Counted from the stretch's first letter, positions 17,051-26,039 are shown. The stretch is DNA of 64,000 bases from Paracoccaceae bacterium (GCA_021648025.1 JAKITO010000005.1:84499-148498), one strand, 5' to 3'. Made by a program: numbers and translations. Notes: generated by a model not told the origin, from the sequence alone.

Positions 17051-19288
17051 ATGCTTGAATCCCGCCCCAGTGACGCGTTTCAACCTGGCGATCTGTTAAA
17101 CAATACCTACCGCATCGAAGGTTTGCTGGGGCGCGGTGGCACGTCTGATGTCTATAAGGCACGCAGCGATATTTCTGGTCGTCTGGCCGCCCTGAAGGTT
17201 TTGAAGGCCGAATTTTCCGGCAACGAAGACTTTCTTGTTCTGCTGACCCGCGAAGAAGAAATGCGCGAGATCCGGCATGACGCCGTGGTTCGGTATTCCG
17301 AGAACCACCGCTCGCCGGACGGGCATGTCTATCTGGTGATGGACTATATCGAGGGTCCCGGCCTTGATAAGAAACTGAAACAAGGGCCGATGTCGGTCGA
17401 CGATCTTTTGATTGTTGCCCGTCGCGTCACCGAAGGGTTGCAGGCGGCACATGCCCGCAACATCGTGCATCGTGATCTTTCGCCGGACAATATCATCCTA
17501 GAGAACGGGGACCCGGCCAAGGCGGTAATTATTGATTTCGGCATCGCCAAAGATACCAACCCGGGTGCGCAGACCATTGTCGGCAATGAATTTGCCGGCA
17601 AATACGCCTATGCCGCACCCGAACAGCTTAGCGGCCAGACCGATAAACGCTCGGACATCTATTCCCTTGGGGCGCTGCTTTTGGCCAATTTTCGGGGTGC
17701 GGCACCCAAGGCCGGCAATAACCCGATGGAGGTGGTCGAGAACAAGGGCAAGCCGCTGGATACAGTGGGTGTTCCTGAGCCTCTCAAATCACTGATTGAT
17801 CGGATGTCCGCCCCGGTTCCGGATGCGCGACTGCAAAGCGCCGAAGCAGTTCTGGCATTTCTCAAGGCACCGGAAATTGGACCGGGAAAGCCAACCAGCG
17901 ACACCCTGGATCAGGGCATTGACCCTGATGCCACGGTGATTGTCCCGGTAAGAAAACCACCTTTGTCCAAACCTAAGCCGACGCCCAAACCCGTGCCCAA
18001 ACCCGTGCCCAAACCCAAACCCGCACCCAAACCCGCACCCAAACCCAAACCTGCGCCCACGCCTGAACCGAAAAAGTCCAAAGGCGGATTAATCGCCGTT
18101 ATGTTGGTCCTTGTTTTGGGGGCCGGGGGGGCGGCTGGGTATTTTACCGGGGCGTTCCATAGTCTTCTGGGCCCGCAATACCCTGCCGCCGATCCCTATA
18201 CTCTTATTGTCAGCGATTCTGCCGATGGCCCGCCTCAGGCGACTGGCTATGTCCCGTCTGAACAAATCTTGGGTGGCCTAGTTGGGTTGATTGAACAACG
18301 CGGCGGCGTTGCAGAGTTGACCCTTGCATCAGGTGACATTGCAGAAAGTTGGGGCACTGATGTGCTGGCAACTCTGGCGCCCTTGGAGGCATTGGATGAA
18401 TGGCGGCTGATCATCAAGGGCAATGATGCACAGCTGACCGGCTCAACCACCAAAAAGGTGGTTCAATCCCAGGTGATGGCGGCCTTCCCCAATGGGCTTC
18501 CTGGTGGCCTTAAGGGCAATGCCCAGATCACCTTGCGCGATGTATTCCTGGCCTCGAACAAACTGACCCCGATTGTCGAATCCTTCGCCGATTGTGGCGT
18601 GTTGCAATTGCCCGGTGCCTCGGCGGTTGGCTATGGGCCGGAAACGCCGGTGTTTGTGAAAGGGCGTGTGGCGAAAACCTCAACCCGGGTCGGATTGTTT
18701 GATGCCCTGCGCAAAGTGGTCGGCGAACGGCGGGTCGTTCTGGATTTGGAGGTTTTGAATCCTTACCTCTGTCTGATCGAAAGCCATCTGCCAAAGGCTC
18801 CGCTTGGCGGGGTCAAGGTGGTTTACCGCGACGGAGATATGGATGAACTGAACCCGTCCGGGCGATTTTTTGTTGGCGAAAACCCTGTGGTCGACCTGAT
18901 TTTGCCTACGGAAATGACCGGCGGCTATCTGACCGTTTCGATTTTGGACGTTTCGGGCAAAGTTTATCACCTGCTGCCTAACATCAACCGACAGGGCAAC
19001 GACATTGCAACCTTGCGCAATGGCCAAACCGGGCCGGTGAAAGTCCGTGTGACAGATAGCCAATTCAAACCGCAACAAAACGGAGCGTTGGTGTTCCGGG
19101 TTGATGAAAGCACTTTGGGTAAGAGTAAGATAGTTGTTGTCCACTCCTCCAAGCCTTTGTTCGGCGGGCTGCGCCCCAGAGAGGAATCAGCCGAGGGTTA
19201 TGCCCGCGCCTTGCAGGAAAATGCCGAGTCCGATACCGGCAGCATTCAGTCACTGGATAGTCGGATACTGATCACAACCAACCGCTAG
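17051..19288 (+). CDS. ppkA: Membrane Ser/Thr protein kinase PpkA of the T6SS
   Basis: The 745-residue protein has an N-terminal Hanks-type kinase domain (residues about 17-275): glycine loop GRGGTSDVYKA, ATP lysine K49, catalytic HRDLSPDN with D142, and DFG with D162. Residues about 302-342 are a Lys-Pro repeat. One membrane helix follows (about 348-368). The periplasmic part (about 370-745) ends in a domain of the kind seen on T6SS kinases (VGENPVVDLILPTEMTGGY, HLLPNIN). It probably senses an envelope signal and phosphorylates TssL or TagH. The matching phosphatase and FHA reader are in the same locus. All catalytic residues are intact. Confidence 0.93.
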   Translation: MLESRPSDAFQPGDLLNNTYRIEGLLGRGGTSDVYKARSDISGRLAALKVLKAEFSGNEDFLVLLTREEEMREIRHDAVVRYSENHRSPDGHVYLVMDYIEGPGLDKKLKQGPMSVDDLLIVARRVTEGLQAAHARNIVHRDLSPDNIILENGDPAKAVIIDFGIAKDTNPGAQTIVGNEFAGKYAYAAPEQLSGQTDKRSDIYSLGALLLANFRGAAPKAGNNPMEVVENKGKPLDTVGVPEPLKSLIDRMSAPVPDARLQSAEAVLAFLKAPEIGPGKPTSDTLDQGIDPDATVIVPVRKPPLSKPKPTPKPVPKPVPKPKPAPKPAPKPKPAPTPEPKKSKGGLIAVMLVLVLGAGGAAGYFTGAFHSLLGPQYPAADPYTLIVSDSADGPPQATGYVPSEQILGGLVGLIEQRGGVAELTLASGDIAESWGTDVLATLAPLEALDEWRLIIKGNDAQLTGSTTKKVVQSQVMAAFPNGLPGGLKGNAQITLRDVFLASNKLTPIVESFADCGVLQLPGASAVGYGPETPVFVKGRVAKTSTRVGLFDALRKVVGERRVVLDLEVLNPYLCLIESHLPKAPLGGVKVVYRDGDMDELNPSGRFFVGENPVVDLILPTEMTGGYLTVSILDVSGKVYHLLPNINRQGNDIATLRNGQTGPVKVRVTDSQFKPQQNGALVFRVDESTLGKSKIVVVHSSKPLFGGLRPREESAEGYARALQENAESDTGSIQSLDSRILITTNR
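17958..18077 (+). repeat. Lys-Pro repeat region in the PpkA gene
   Basis: A degenerate repeat built on CCCAAACCC encodes alternating KP / PKPAPKP units next to the kinase membrane helix. It likely acts as a stiff juxtamembrane spacer, and length changes by slippage are plausible. Confidence 0.8.
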
Positions 19289-19349
19289 CACCTGTCTGAC
19301 ACATGCGCTAACCCCTGCGTAATCCACTACAGCCGAAAAGCTTGCCTCA

Positions 19350-19829
19350 ATGTCACACATCAGCCAAATCAAAATCGACGACAGTAACCTGGCGCCACCA
19401 ACGCCTGAGATCGAACAGGAACGCAAGGTTGCCATGTTCGACCTGCTGGAGCAAAACAGCTTCTCTCTGCCCATCCGCGATGGGCGGACTGCTTTGAATG
19501 GCCCCTATCACCTGAACCTTTCGATCCGCGACAAGCGGCTGGTGTTCGATATTGCCACCGAAGACAGCGCCAAAGCGGCCGAGTTTCATTTATCGCTGGG
19601 TCCGTTCCGGCAAGTGGTCAAGGATTACTTTCAAATCTGCGCCAGCTATTTCGACGCGGTCAAGAACATGCCGCCCAGCCAGATTGAAACTATCGACATG
19701 GCACGCCGGGGCATTCACGACGAAGGCAGCCGTGTGCTTCGGGAAAGGCTGAACGGGAAGGCCGACGTTGACAAGGACACCGCGCGCCGACTGTTCACCC
19801 TGATCTGCGTTCTGCATTTCGGAGGTTGA
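19350..19829 (+). CDS. UPF0262 family protein
   Basis: This 159-residue cytoplasmic protein matches the alphaproteobacterial UPF0262 family: start with ISQIKIDD, then PEIEQERKVAMFDLLEQNSF, GPYHLNLSIRDKRLVFDI and a C-terminal RRLFTLICVLHFGG. Its function is not known. Its stop codon lies three bases before the start of the phosphatase-family gene, a pairing common in Rhodobacterales. There the pair usually follows hisD and precedes infA; here it follows ppkA instead. Confidence 0.88.
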   Translation: MSHISQIKIDDSNLAPPTPEIEQERKVAMFDLLEQNSFSLPIRDGRTALNGPYHLNLSIRDKRLVFDIATEDSAKAAEFHLSLGPFRQVVKDYFQICASYFDAVKNMPPSQIETIDMARRGIHDEGSRVLRERLNGKADVDKDTARRLFTLICVLHFGG

Positions 19830-19832
19830 ACG

Positions 19833-20315
19833 GTGAGTGATCTGCCAAACACTTTGCCTGCGGCCCGGCCACAGTCGATCCTGTTTTGTTGCGACCACAA
19901 TGCCGTTCGCTCTCCCATGGCCGAGGGTATTATGAAAAAGCTGTATGGCACCGGCACCTATGTGCAGTCGGTCGGGGTGCGCAACGATCTGGAAATTGAC
20001 GGGTTTTCCATTGCCGTGTGCAAGGAAATAGGCGTTGAACTGGCCCGCCACCGTTCGCGCTCGTTCGATGAGATGGAGCAATGGGGCGATGATCTAAGCT
20101 CTTTTGATCTGGTGATTTCGCTTTCACCCGCCAGCCAGCGTCGTGCCCTGGAATTAACGCGGTTTTTCCACCTTGATGTAGAATACTGGCCAATCCTGGA
20201 CCCCACAGGCCTTGGCGAAACGCGTGAGGACAAGCTGGCAAGTTACCGTCAGGCCCGCGATCAGATTGTCACCCGCTTGACCAATCGGTGGGGTGGCGCG
20301 CCCGAACTTTCTTAG
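19833..20315 (+). CDS. Low-molecular-weight protein-tyrosine-phosphatase family protein
   Basis: The 160-residue product has the phosphatase P-loop C-X5-R-S as CDHNAVRSPMAEG (Cys20 to Arg26) and a late DPTG that could supply the general acid. Both catalytic elements are kept, so activity on phosphotyrosine, or an arsenate-reductase-like reaction, is possible. The start is a GTG with a GGAGG box inside the end of the UPF0262 gene, which indicates tight coupling. Nothing is visible in the 119 bases up to the converging caspase-like gene. Confidence 0.85.
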   Translation: MSDLPNTLPAARPQSILFCCDHNAVRSPMAEGIMKKLYGTGTYVQSVGVRNDLEIDGFSIAVCKEIGVELARHRSRSFDEMEQWGDDLSSFDLVISLSPASQRRALELTRFFHLDVEYWPILDPTGLGETREDKLASYRQARDQIVTRLTNRWGGAPELS

Positions 20316-20434
20316 TTCGGACAGTGCAAATCCCGCCAGTTCCGAACACGCAATGTTTGACCCGGAAAACCAGAATTGTTTTGGATTCTGGTCAGAGGCT
20401 TCCCGCATTCCCTCGCCTAAAAACCCTTACCGGA

Positions 20435-21937
20435 TCACTCTTCAATCCCAAATGCCGCGCGGATGCTGCGTTTGGTGCCGGGACCAAAATCGCCGTCGAT
20501 CCTGCCGGTGTAAAAGTTGTATTTCTTCAGCTCTTGCTGCAATGCCCGCCGGGTTTGGTTGGTGAACATGGTCGGCCGTTCGGTCAACAGGTTCAGAACA
20601 TCCGGGCTTCCTGATCTAAGGGCGGCATAAAGGTAATGCGCGGCATCGGCCGGCCCACGCGATTCGATAAGCCCATCGTCGATCAGGGCGGCAAAGTTGA
20701 ATTGCGCCTGCGGATGGCGCAAATCGGCGGCGCGCTCAAAGAACTTGAGCGCCTTTTGCGGGTTCGGTGGCAGGCCCAATCCGCCTTGATAATGCAAAAA
20801 TCCCAGATCATTGATCGCATCGGCAAATCCCTGATCCGCCGCCGTCTGATAAAGAATTAACGAACGATCTTCGTCCACCTCAACCCCGGTGCCACGTTCA
20901 AACAGTTTGGCCAGTTCATACTGCGCCTCGGGCGAACCAGAGGCCGCCGCGCGTTCAAAAAAATCTACCGCTGCTCCGGGATCAAACCGGCCTTCGTTTG
21001 GGTTCAGCCGGATATAGGCCAGACCCAGCATCGAGCGGGTATCGCCCTGATTTGCCAGCGCCAAAAGCTGTTCTTCCTGATCCGGGCGCAGCGATGCCCA
21101 GGCATCAAGCGCCGTAACCCCGGCCAGCCCTTGTTGCCCTTCGGCAGCCCCGGCAAGGTAGAATGGTATGCCCGTCAACGAGCCATAGGTATGCGGCTCT
21201 TGGAAATTGGCGGTATCTTTCAGAACCCGGTCACGCACCTGCCGAAACATCAGGCTGATCTCCAGTCCCGGGATTACCATTTTTTCCATCAGCGCCTGAG
21301 CATAGGGGCTGTTGTCGCCCGTACCGTCCAGTGCAACCTGTCCGTCTTTGGCTGCAAATGCCACCAGCGTACCGCGGTCAGGGTTTGCAGCCGCCAACCC
21401 ACCTCCGCCACGGGTTGATAATTCAGTGTTCGTACCATCCGCCTGGTTTGTTACAGAAGTGTCAATCAAATCCCCCAAGGGATTGTCGCGGCAGGAGTCC
21501 AGTATCACGATCCTCATCTTGCGGGCGCGCTCAACCGTTGTCAGCAACTGGCTGAGGGATATGGACTGGCGCTGCACATCCAGATTCGACTGGATGTCGG
21601 CATCCACCGGAATCATATAGTTTTCGCCCTGCACTTCCACTCCGTGACCGGCGTAGTAGATCAGCGCCAGTTCGGCGGTTTCGGAACGGAACGAGAAATC
21701 GGCAAGCAGTTGGCGCAGTTCCTCGCCGGTGGAATTCAGCCCAAGGGTGACGTTAAACCCTATGCCTTCAAGCGTTTCCGCCATATCGCGGGCATCATTG
21801 ATGGTGTTATCCAATGTGGGGATTGTTTCATATTCACCAAGCCCCAGCACCAGAGCCACGCGATCGGTGGAGGCAAAAGTTGCGGAGGCCACCAAAGAAA
21901 TGGCGACAATGACGATGGACTGCAAAATCTTGTGCAT
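20435..21937 (-). CDS. Secreted caspase-like (C14) protein with Sel1 repeats and peptidoglycan-binding domain
   Basis: The 500-residue chain starts with a signal peptide (residues 1-22). Residues about 25-270 are a caspase-fold peptidase with catalytic His98 in YYAGHG and Cys149 in LDSCRDNP. Residues about 300-430 contain Sel1-type TPR repeats (AAASGSPEAQYELAKLFERG, AADQGFADAINDLGFLHYQG). The last 45 residues resemble a PG_binding_1 domain (LKKYNFYTGRIDGDFGPGTK). The product should act in the periplasm or outside the cell. Targets are unknown. The gene is transcribed alone, between the phosphatase-family gene and ahcY. Confidence 0.88.
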   Translation of the reverse strand: MHKILQSIVIVAISLVASATFASTDRVALVLGLGEYETIPTLDNTINDARDMAETLEGIGFNVTLGLNSTGEELRQLLADFSFRSETAELALIYYAGHGVEVQGENYMIPVDADIQSNLDVQRQSISLSQLLTTVERARKMRIVILDSCRDNPLGDLIDTSVTNQADGTNTELSTRGGGGLAAANPDRGTLVAFAAKDGQVALDGTGDNSPYAQALMEKMVIPGLEISLMFRQVRDRVLKDTANFQEPHTYGSLTGIPFYLAGAAEGQQGLAGVTALDAWASLRPDQEEQLLALANQGDTRSMLGLAYIRLNPNEGRFDPGAAVDFFERAAASGSPEAQYELAKLFERGTGVEVDEDRSLILYQTAADQGFADAINDLGFLHYQGGLGLPPNPQKALKFFERAADLRHPQAQFNFAALIDDGLIESRGPADAAHYLYAALRSGSPDVLNLLTERPTMFTNQTRRALQQELKKYNFYTGRIDGDFGPGTKRSIRAAFGIEE

Positions 21938-22204
21938 TTTTGTCCCTGACTACCTGAGATTATTACCAGTCGAACTGACTACCTGTGTATTCTATCGCAG
22001 TTCCTGCGAAACAAAAGGCAGGAATACCGGTAGTTTGCCAAACAATTGGTAACCTCTCTGTGAGCCAAACGCCCAAATATGGTGTTTCCAGCCGGGTGAA
22101 GCACCATTTGACGTAAACCAAAACAGGCTTGTTGCCCCGGCCGGGGCGCGGTGCTATCTGCCCTGCGAACACAAGACTTAACGAATATGCAAGGATTCAA
22201 AGAC
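21938..22204 (+). promoter_or_regulatory. Shared upstream region of the caspase-like gene and ahcY, with inverted repeats
   Basis: This 267-base stretch separates two divergent genes and must hold both promoters. It contains an eight-pair hairpin (GGTGTTTC at 22081 with GAAGCACC at 22097) and a perfect 14-base palindrome at 22135-22148. The conserved core of the known SAH riboswitch was not recognised. Any regulatory role is inference. Confidence 0.35.
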
Positions 22205-23599
22205 ATGGCCAACGACTTTATCGTCAAGGATATCAACCTGGCTGAATTTGGCCGTAAAGAGCTGGATATCGCCGAAACCGAAATGCCGGGCCTGATGTCC
22301 CTGCGCCAGGAATATGGCGAGTCTCAGCCGCTGAAAGGCGCGCGGATTGCCGGGTCTTTGCACATGACCATTCAAACCGCCTGTCTGATCGAAACGCTGG
22401 TGGTGCTGGGTGCGGAAGTGCGCTGGGCCTCTTGCAACATCTTTTCCACCCAGGACCACGCGGCGGCGGTGATCGCGGCGGCGGATATCCCGGTGTTTGC
22501 CATCAAGGGTCAGTCATTGGTGGAACATTGGGATTATCAGGACCGGATATTCCTGTTCGACGAAGGCACCTGCAATCTGATCCTGGACGATGGCGGCGAT
22601 GCGACATTGTACATCCTGCTGGGTGCCCGCGCCGAAGCCGGGGAAACGGATTTGTTGGAAGTGCCGACATCCGAAGAGGAAGAGGCGATTTTTGCCCAGA
22701 TCAAAAAGCGCATGGCCTCAAGCCCCGGATGGTTCACCAAACAGCGTGACGCCATCAAAGGTGTGTCGGAAGAGACGACAACCGGCGTTCATCGTCTGTA
22801 CGAATTGATGAACAAGGGGCAACTGCCCTTCCCGGCGATCAATGTGAACGATAGCGTCACCAAGTCAAAGTTCGACAATAAATACGGCTGTAAGGAATCG
22901 CTGGTCGACGGTATCCGCCGCGCCACCGACACCATGATGGCCGGTAAAACGGCGGTTGTTTGTGGTTACGGCGACGTTGGCAAAGGTTCGGCTGCGTCTC
23001 TTAGTGGGGCAGGCGCGCGGGTGAAAGTCACTGAAATAGACCCGATTTGCGCGCTTCAGGCGGCGATGGACGGCTATGAGGTGACAACGCTTGAGGATAC
23101 CCTGACCACAGCCGACATCTTTATCACCACCACCGGTAACAAGGACGTGATCCGCATCGAACATATGCGCGAGATGAAGGATATGGCGATTGTCGGCAAT
23201 ATCGGCCATTTCGACAATGAAATTCAGGTGGCGGCGCTGAAGAACCACAAATGGACCAACATCAAGGAACAGGTGGATATGATCGAGATGCCTTCGGGCA
23301 ACCGGATCATCCTGTTGTCCGAGGGTCGGTTGCTGAACCTTGGTAACGCCACCGGACACCCCAGTTTCGTGATGTCGGCCAGTTTCACCAATCAGGTTCT
23401 GGCGCAGATCGAACTGTGGACCAAAGGTGATGAATACAAGAACGAGGTTTATATCCTGCCCAAACATCTGGACGAAAAGGTCGCGCGCCTGCATCTGGAC
23501 CGGATTGGCGTGAAGCTCAGCAAGCTGAGCAATGAGCAGGCGTCGTATCTCGGCATTTCTGCTGATGGGCCGTATAAGCCAGAGCATTACCGCTATTAG
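22205..23599 (+). CDS. ahcY: Adenosylhomocysteinase
   Basis: AhcY splits S-adenosylhomocysteine into adenosine and homocysteine and so relieves product inhibition of methyltransferases. The 464-residue product shows [39 protein letters not shown], the NAD loop [13 protein letters not shown] and the C-terminal [11 protein letters not shown] chose the ATG at 22205 ([16 protein letters not shown]) because it has an AAGGA box and matches the usual family start. The open frame extends back to a GTG at 22151, which is less likely. Confidence 0.97.
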   Translation: MANDFIVKDINLAEFGRKELDIAETEMPGLMSLRQEYGESQPLKGARIAGSLHMTIQTACLIETLVVLGAEVRWASCNIFSTQDHAAAVIAAADIPVFAIKGQSLVEHWDYQDRIFLFDEGTCNLILDDGGDATLYILLGARAEAGETDLLEVPTSEEEEAIFAQIKKRMASSPGWFTKQRDAIKGVSEETTTGVHRLYELMNKGQLPFPAINVNDSVTKSKFDNKYGCKESLVDGIRRATDTMMAGKTAVVCGYGDVGKGSAASLSGAGARVKVTEIDPICALQAAMDGYEVTTLEDTLTTADIFITTTGNKDVIRIEHMREMKDMAIVGNIGHFDNEIQVAALKNHKWTNIKEQVDMIEMPSGNRIILLSEGRLLNLGNATGHPSFVMSASFTNQVLAQIELWTKGDEYKNEVYILPKHLDEKVARLHLDRIGVKLSKLSNEQASYLGISADGPYKPEHYRY

Positions 23600-23609
23600 A
23601 TCGAAAACA

Positions 23610-23641
23610 ACCGCGCCGCTGAAGATATTTGGCGGCGCGGT
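23610..23641 (+). terminator. Strong hairpin after ahcY
   Basis: A ten-pair GC-rich stem (23610-23619 with 23632-23641) and 12-base loop follow the ahcY stop by ten bases. There is no T-tract, so it may be a weak or Rho-dependent terminator or an mRNA-stabilising hairpin. Confidence 0.5.
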
Positions 23642-23800
23642 CACCAACAAGCGAAACATTTCGACACGCATTGTTGAAGGCCCGCCTCTTTTGGCGTGAT
23701 CCCGCAACATCTATGTATCCTCGATATTCAAGTGGGCTTTTGCCAGGCGGCTCTTTCACAAGTCGCTGCATTGCCGACCAGATATAACCGAGGAGCAACT

Positions 23801-24298
23801 ATGAACTTACCATTGAACCGCCGTCTTTTTATGGTCGGTGCCGCGGCTATAGCTGTGTCCGGCCCTGCCTTTGCCAACACGACACATATCGTGGAAATGC
23901 TGAACAGGCATCCGGACAACAAAAAGCTGCGCAATGTGTTTTCACCCAGCGTCCTAAAGGTACAGCCCGGTGATACGATCACGTTCATGCCGACGGACAA
24001 AGGCCACAACAGCGTTTCAATCGACGGGATGATGCCTAAAGGCGCATCCGGCTGGAAAGGCAAGAACAGCAAGGAAGTGTCGGTGACTTTGGACCTGCCG
24101 GGTATATATGGGTACAAATGCCAGCCGCATTATGGCTTGGGCATGGTCGGTGTGATCATTGTCGAAGGCGAAGGCATGGGCGGCAATCTTGACGCCGCCA
24201 AAGACGTCAAACAGCGCGGCAAGGCCAAGGCGGCTTTTGTCGATCATTGGGATCAGATCAAGGCGCAGGGTTTGCTTACACCGCCTGCTGAACAATAG
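23801..24298 (+). CDS. Pseudoazurin (type 1 copper protein)
   Basis: Pseudoazurins carry single electrons in the periplasm, often to nitrite or nitrous oxide reductase. The 165-residue precursor has a signal sequence (cut after GPAFA) with an NRRLFM stretch that loosely recalls a Tat motif. The copper ligands are visible as the His of DKGHNSVSID and the Cys, His and Met of YKCQPHYGLGMVG. The ATG at 23801 has an AGGAG box. No denitrification gene is in the window, so its partner is unknown. The region from 23642 to 23800 holds only its presumed promoter. Confidence 0.93.
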   Translation: MNLPLNRRLFMVGAAAIAVSGPAFANTTHIVEMLNRHPDNKKLRNVFSPSVLKVQPGDTITFMPTDKGHNSVSIDGMMPKGASGWKGKNSKEVSVTLDLPGIYGYKCQPHYGLGMVGVIIVEGEGMGGNLDAAKDVKQRGKAKAAFVDHWDQIKAQGLLTPPAEQ

Positions 24299-24309
24299 CG
24301 GTCTATGTT

Positions 24310-24645
24310 CCCTTAAGGGCTTGGATACCAATCCATGCCCGGCGGGTGTCAGATCAAACATGTTCCAAGGCGGCCAGAGTTGGTCAAGGTGACGGGGGTG
24401 GCCGTCGATATCGGCATGAAAGTTGTTGCCTGAACTGACAAGAACCTCAGATTGTCCCACCCCCGGTCTTTCGCCAATGCCGCCAACTGCGCAGGCGTTG
24501 GCGCAGCAACCACTGCAAAATCCAGGCCTTGACCAAAATGCACCAACTGGCCATTCAGCCCATCCAACAATGAAACACACATCGGGCAGGTTCCGGCGCA
24601 AACGTTAAATCGGATCGGTTCTATCCTGATATATCAGTTTTCAAA
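24310..24645 (-). pseudogene. Remnant of a DUF899 / thioredoxin-like gene
   Basis: On the minus strand, one frame reads AGTCPMCVSLLDGLNGQLVH and then AALAKDRGWDNLRFLSVQA, which closely resembles the DUF899 thioredoxin-like family. The match then jumps to a neighbouring frame with GNNFHADIDGHPRHLDQLW. A stop codon lies upstream with no start, so the gene has lost its 5' end and carries at least one frameshift. This explains most of the 24299-24762 gap. The rest of that gap holds the upstream region of the next gene. Confidence 0.7.
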
Positions 24646-24762
24646 CCTGCAAGAGTTCGCCGTTTCACCTTCAAAATTAATTCCCCTTTGTTTTGGCCGA
24701 TTTGGACGTTAATAATCTGCTTAAGGTCACTGAGGCCTGTGCAATCAATTTGGGAGATTAAT

Positions 24763-25104
24763 ATGGGAAAACGTGACGATTTAATCGCACAATATGCGGA
24801 TGATCTTAAAAACAAATGCAAGATGACGCCAGACATGGACCTTTTGACCAAGGTGACAATTGGCTGTGGCCCGGCGATTTACAACGCCGACGCCTCTACC
24901 GTGGCAGGCAGCCAGCAAAGTGAGCTTGAGACGGTAAAGGACAACTTTCTGATCAAGAAACTGGGTCTGGCGGATGGTCCAAAGCTGATGGAGGGCATCA
25001 ATTCCGTCATCGAGATCTATGGCAAATCCGAGCGTAACAAATACCGCGCGGTGGTCTATTACATGCTGACCAAGCATTTCGGCAAAGAGTCTGTTTACGG
25101 CTAA
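24763..25104 (+). CDS. DUF2853 family protein
   Basis: This 113-residue soluble helical protein starts MGKRDDLIAQYADDLKNKC and contains KKLGLADGPKLMEGINSV and the C-terminal KYRAVVYYMLTKHFGKE, all typical of DUF2853. Function is unknown. It has a GGGAG box before the ATG and a strong terminator after the stop, so it is a single-gene unit. Confidence 0.85.
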   Translation: MGKRDDLIAQYADDLKNKCKMTPDMDLLTKVTIGCGPAIYNADASTVAGSQQSELETVKDNFLIKKLGLADGPKLMEGINSVIEIYGKSERNKYRAVVYYMLTKHFGKESVYG

Positions 25105-25126
25105 GCAGAACCCAACCAGAAACACC

Positions 25127-25160
25127 AAAACGCCCGCCATCCGCCGCGGGCGTTTTGCAT
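25127..25160 (+). terminator. Rho-independent terminator after the DUF2853 gene
   Basis: The stem AAAACGCCCGC (25127-25137) pairs perfectly with GCGGGCGTTTT (25146-25156) around an eight-base loop. The final T's belong to the stem and more T's follow. A-tract and T-tract are symmetrical, so it could work on both strands. Confidence 0.85.
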
Positions 25161-25291
25161 TTTAGTCTAATCCAACGGGCTTACTGTTTGCTCTGAGCCA
25201 GATAATCGCGTTAGAACTAACCTACGACCAGGACGGTCGGGACCTTAAGTTTTCAGAACACGTGTGGTGAGTAGGTAGCACGTGGGGTGAA

Positions 25292-25325
25292 GGGAAGGTC
25301 CTGGCTTGTGTTCCGGGGCCTTCCC
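25292..25325. terminator. Hairpin downstream of the EVE-domain gene
   Basis: A ten-pair stem (25292-25301 with 25316-25325, one G-U pair) lies 18 bases past the stop of the minus-strand EVE gene. There is no clear T-run. Just beside it, two imperfect direct copies of a CACGTG(T/G)GGTGA element lie at 25259 and 25279. The rest of 25161-25343 shows nothing else. Confidence 0.35.
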
Positions 25326-25343
25326 GATTTCTTGTCCGAAATC

Positions 25344-25766
25344 TCAGTCGGACTTTGTTTGCCCCATGTCGCAGACCACGCCCCATTCCGCGCCGCTGAC
25401 CGGTTGCACCGACAGGCGCGAATTTTTGACCAGTACCATATCACTCAGCCGGTCGTCGGCTTTGATCTGTCCCAACGTCACCGGAGCCTCAAAGCTACGC
25501 ACCGCCCTGATATCCACGCATTCCCAGCGTTCGTCGTCGGTGGTGCTGTCGGGATGGGCCATGGTGCAGACCTCAACAATCCCGACAACCGCCTTTTCCC
25601 TTTGCGAATGGTAAAAAAATCCGCGATCACCAACCTGCATGGCGCGCATGAAATTGCGCGCCTGATAGTTGCGCACACCGTCCCATTCTTCGCCCGCATC
25701 CCCTTTGGCCAATTGATCGTCCCAGCCCCAGGTCGACGGCTCAGATTTGAACAGCCAGTATGCCAT
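25344..25766 (-). CDS. EVE domain-containing protein
   Basis: The 140-residue product begins MAYWLFKSEPSTWGWDD and contains the EVE-fold signature WDGVRNYQARNFMRAM and GDRGFFYHS. EVE domains belong to the PUA superfamily and bind modified bases in RNA or DNA; the ligand here is not known. I chose the ATG at 25766, which shares one base with the stop of the YciI gene (TGATG), over a start seven codons upstream. Confidence 0.9.
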   Translation of the reverse strand: MAYWLFKSEPSTWGWDDQLAKGDAGEEWDGVRNYQARNFMRAMQVGDRGFFYHSQREKAVVGIVEVCTMAHPDSTTDDERWECVDIRAVRSFEAPVTLGQIKADDRLSDMVLVKNSRLSVQPVSGAEWGVVCDMGQTKSD

Positions 25767-26038
25767 CAGCCAATCACCTTTTTCCATTCGATCAGGTCCA
25801 CCCGGTCAAACAACCCGGCCTTGGCATAAGGGTCATTGTCGGCCCACACCCGTGCCGCCGCCATATCTGCCAGGTTCAGAATAACCAGTGAACCGGCCAT
25901 ACCGCCAGTATCATCCAGAAGCGGCCCAGCCATGGACACAACGCCGGTAGACTCGATATAGGACAGATGATCGGCGCGGTTATCCTTGCGGATCTCAAGT
26001 GCGCCGGGTTTGTCGTGGGCCATCAGGGCAAACAGCAT
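25766..26038 (-). CDS. YciI family protein
   Basis: This 90-residue ferredoxin-like alpha/beta protein matches the YciI family: MLFALMAHDKPGALEIR, RADHLSYIESTG, GGMAGSLVIL and NDPYAKAGLFDRVDL. These keep the His and Asp residues usually conserved. The reaction is unknown. It sits directly between gpsA (one base upstream) and the EVE gene, in a tsaD-gpsA-yciI-EVE operon. Confidence 0.9.
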   Translation of the reverse strand: MLFALMAHDKPGALEIRKDNRADHLSYIESTGVVSMAGPLLDDTGGMAGSLVILNLADMAAARVWADNDPYAKAGLFDRVDLIEWKKVIG

Positions 26039-26039
26039 A

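Noticed and set aside
20288..20614. Plus-strand frame after the low-molecular-weight phosphatase gene, considered as infA or a small gene
   Set aside because: It overlaps the caspase-like gene, has no IF-1 features and no family resemblance.
22060..22204. SAH riboswitch upstream of ahcY
   Set aside because: The position is right, but the conserved core sequence was not found by eye. A covariance-model scan would settle it.
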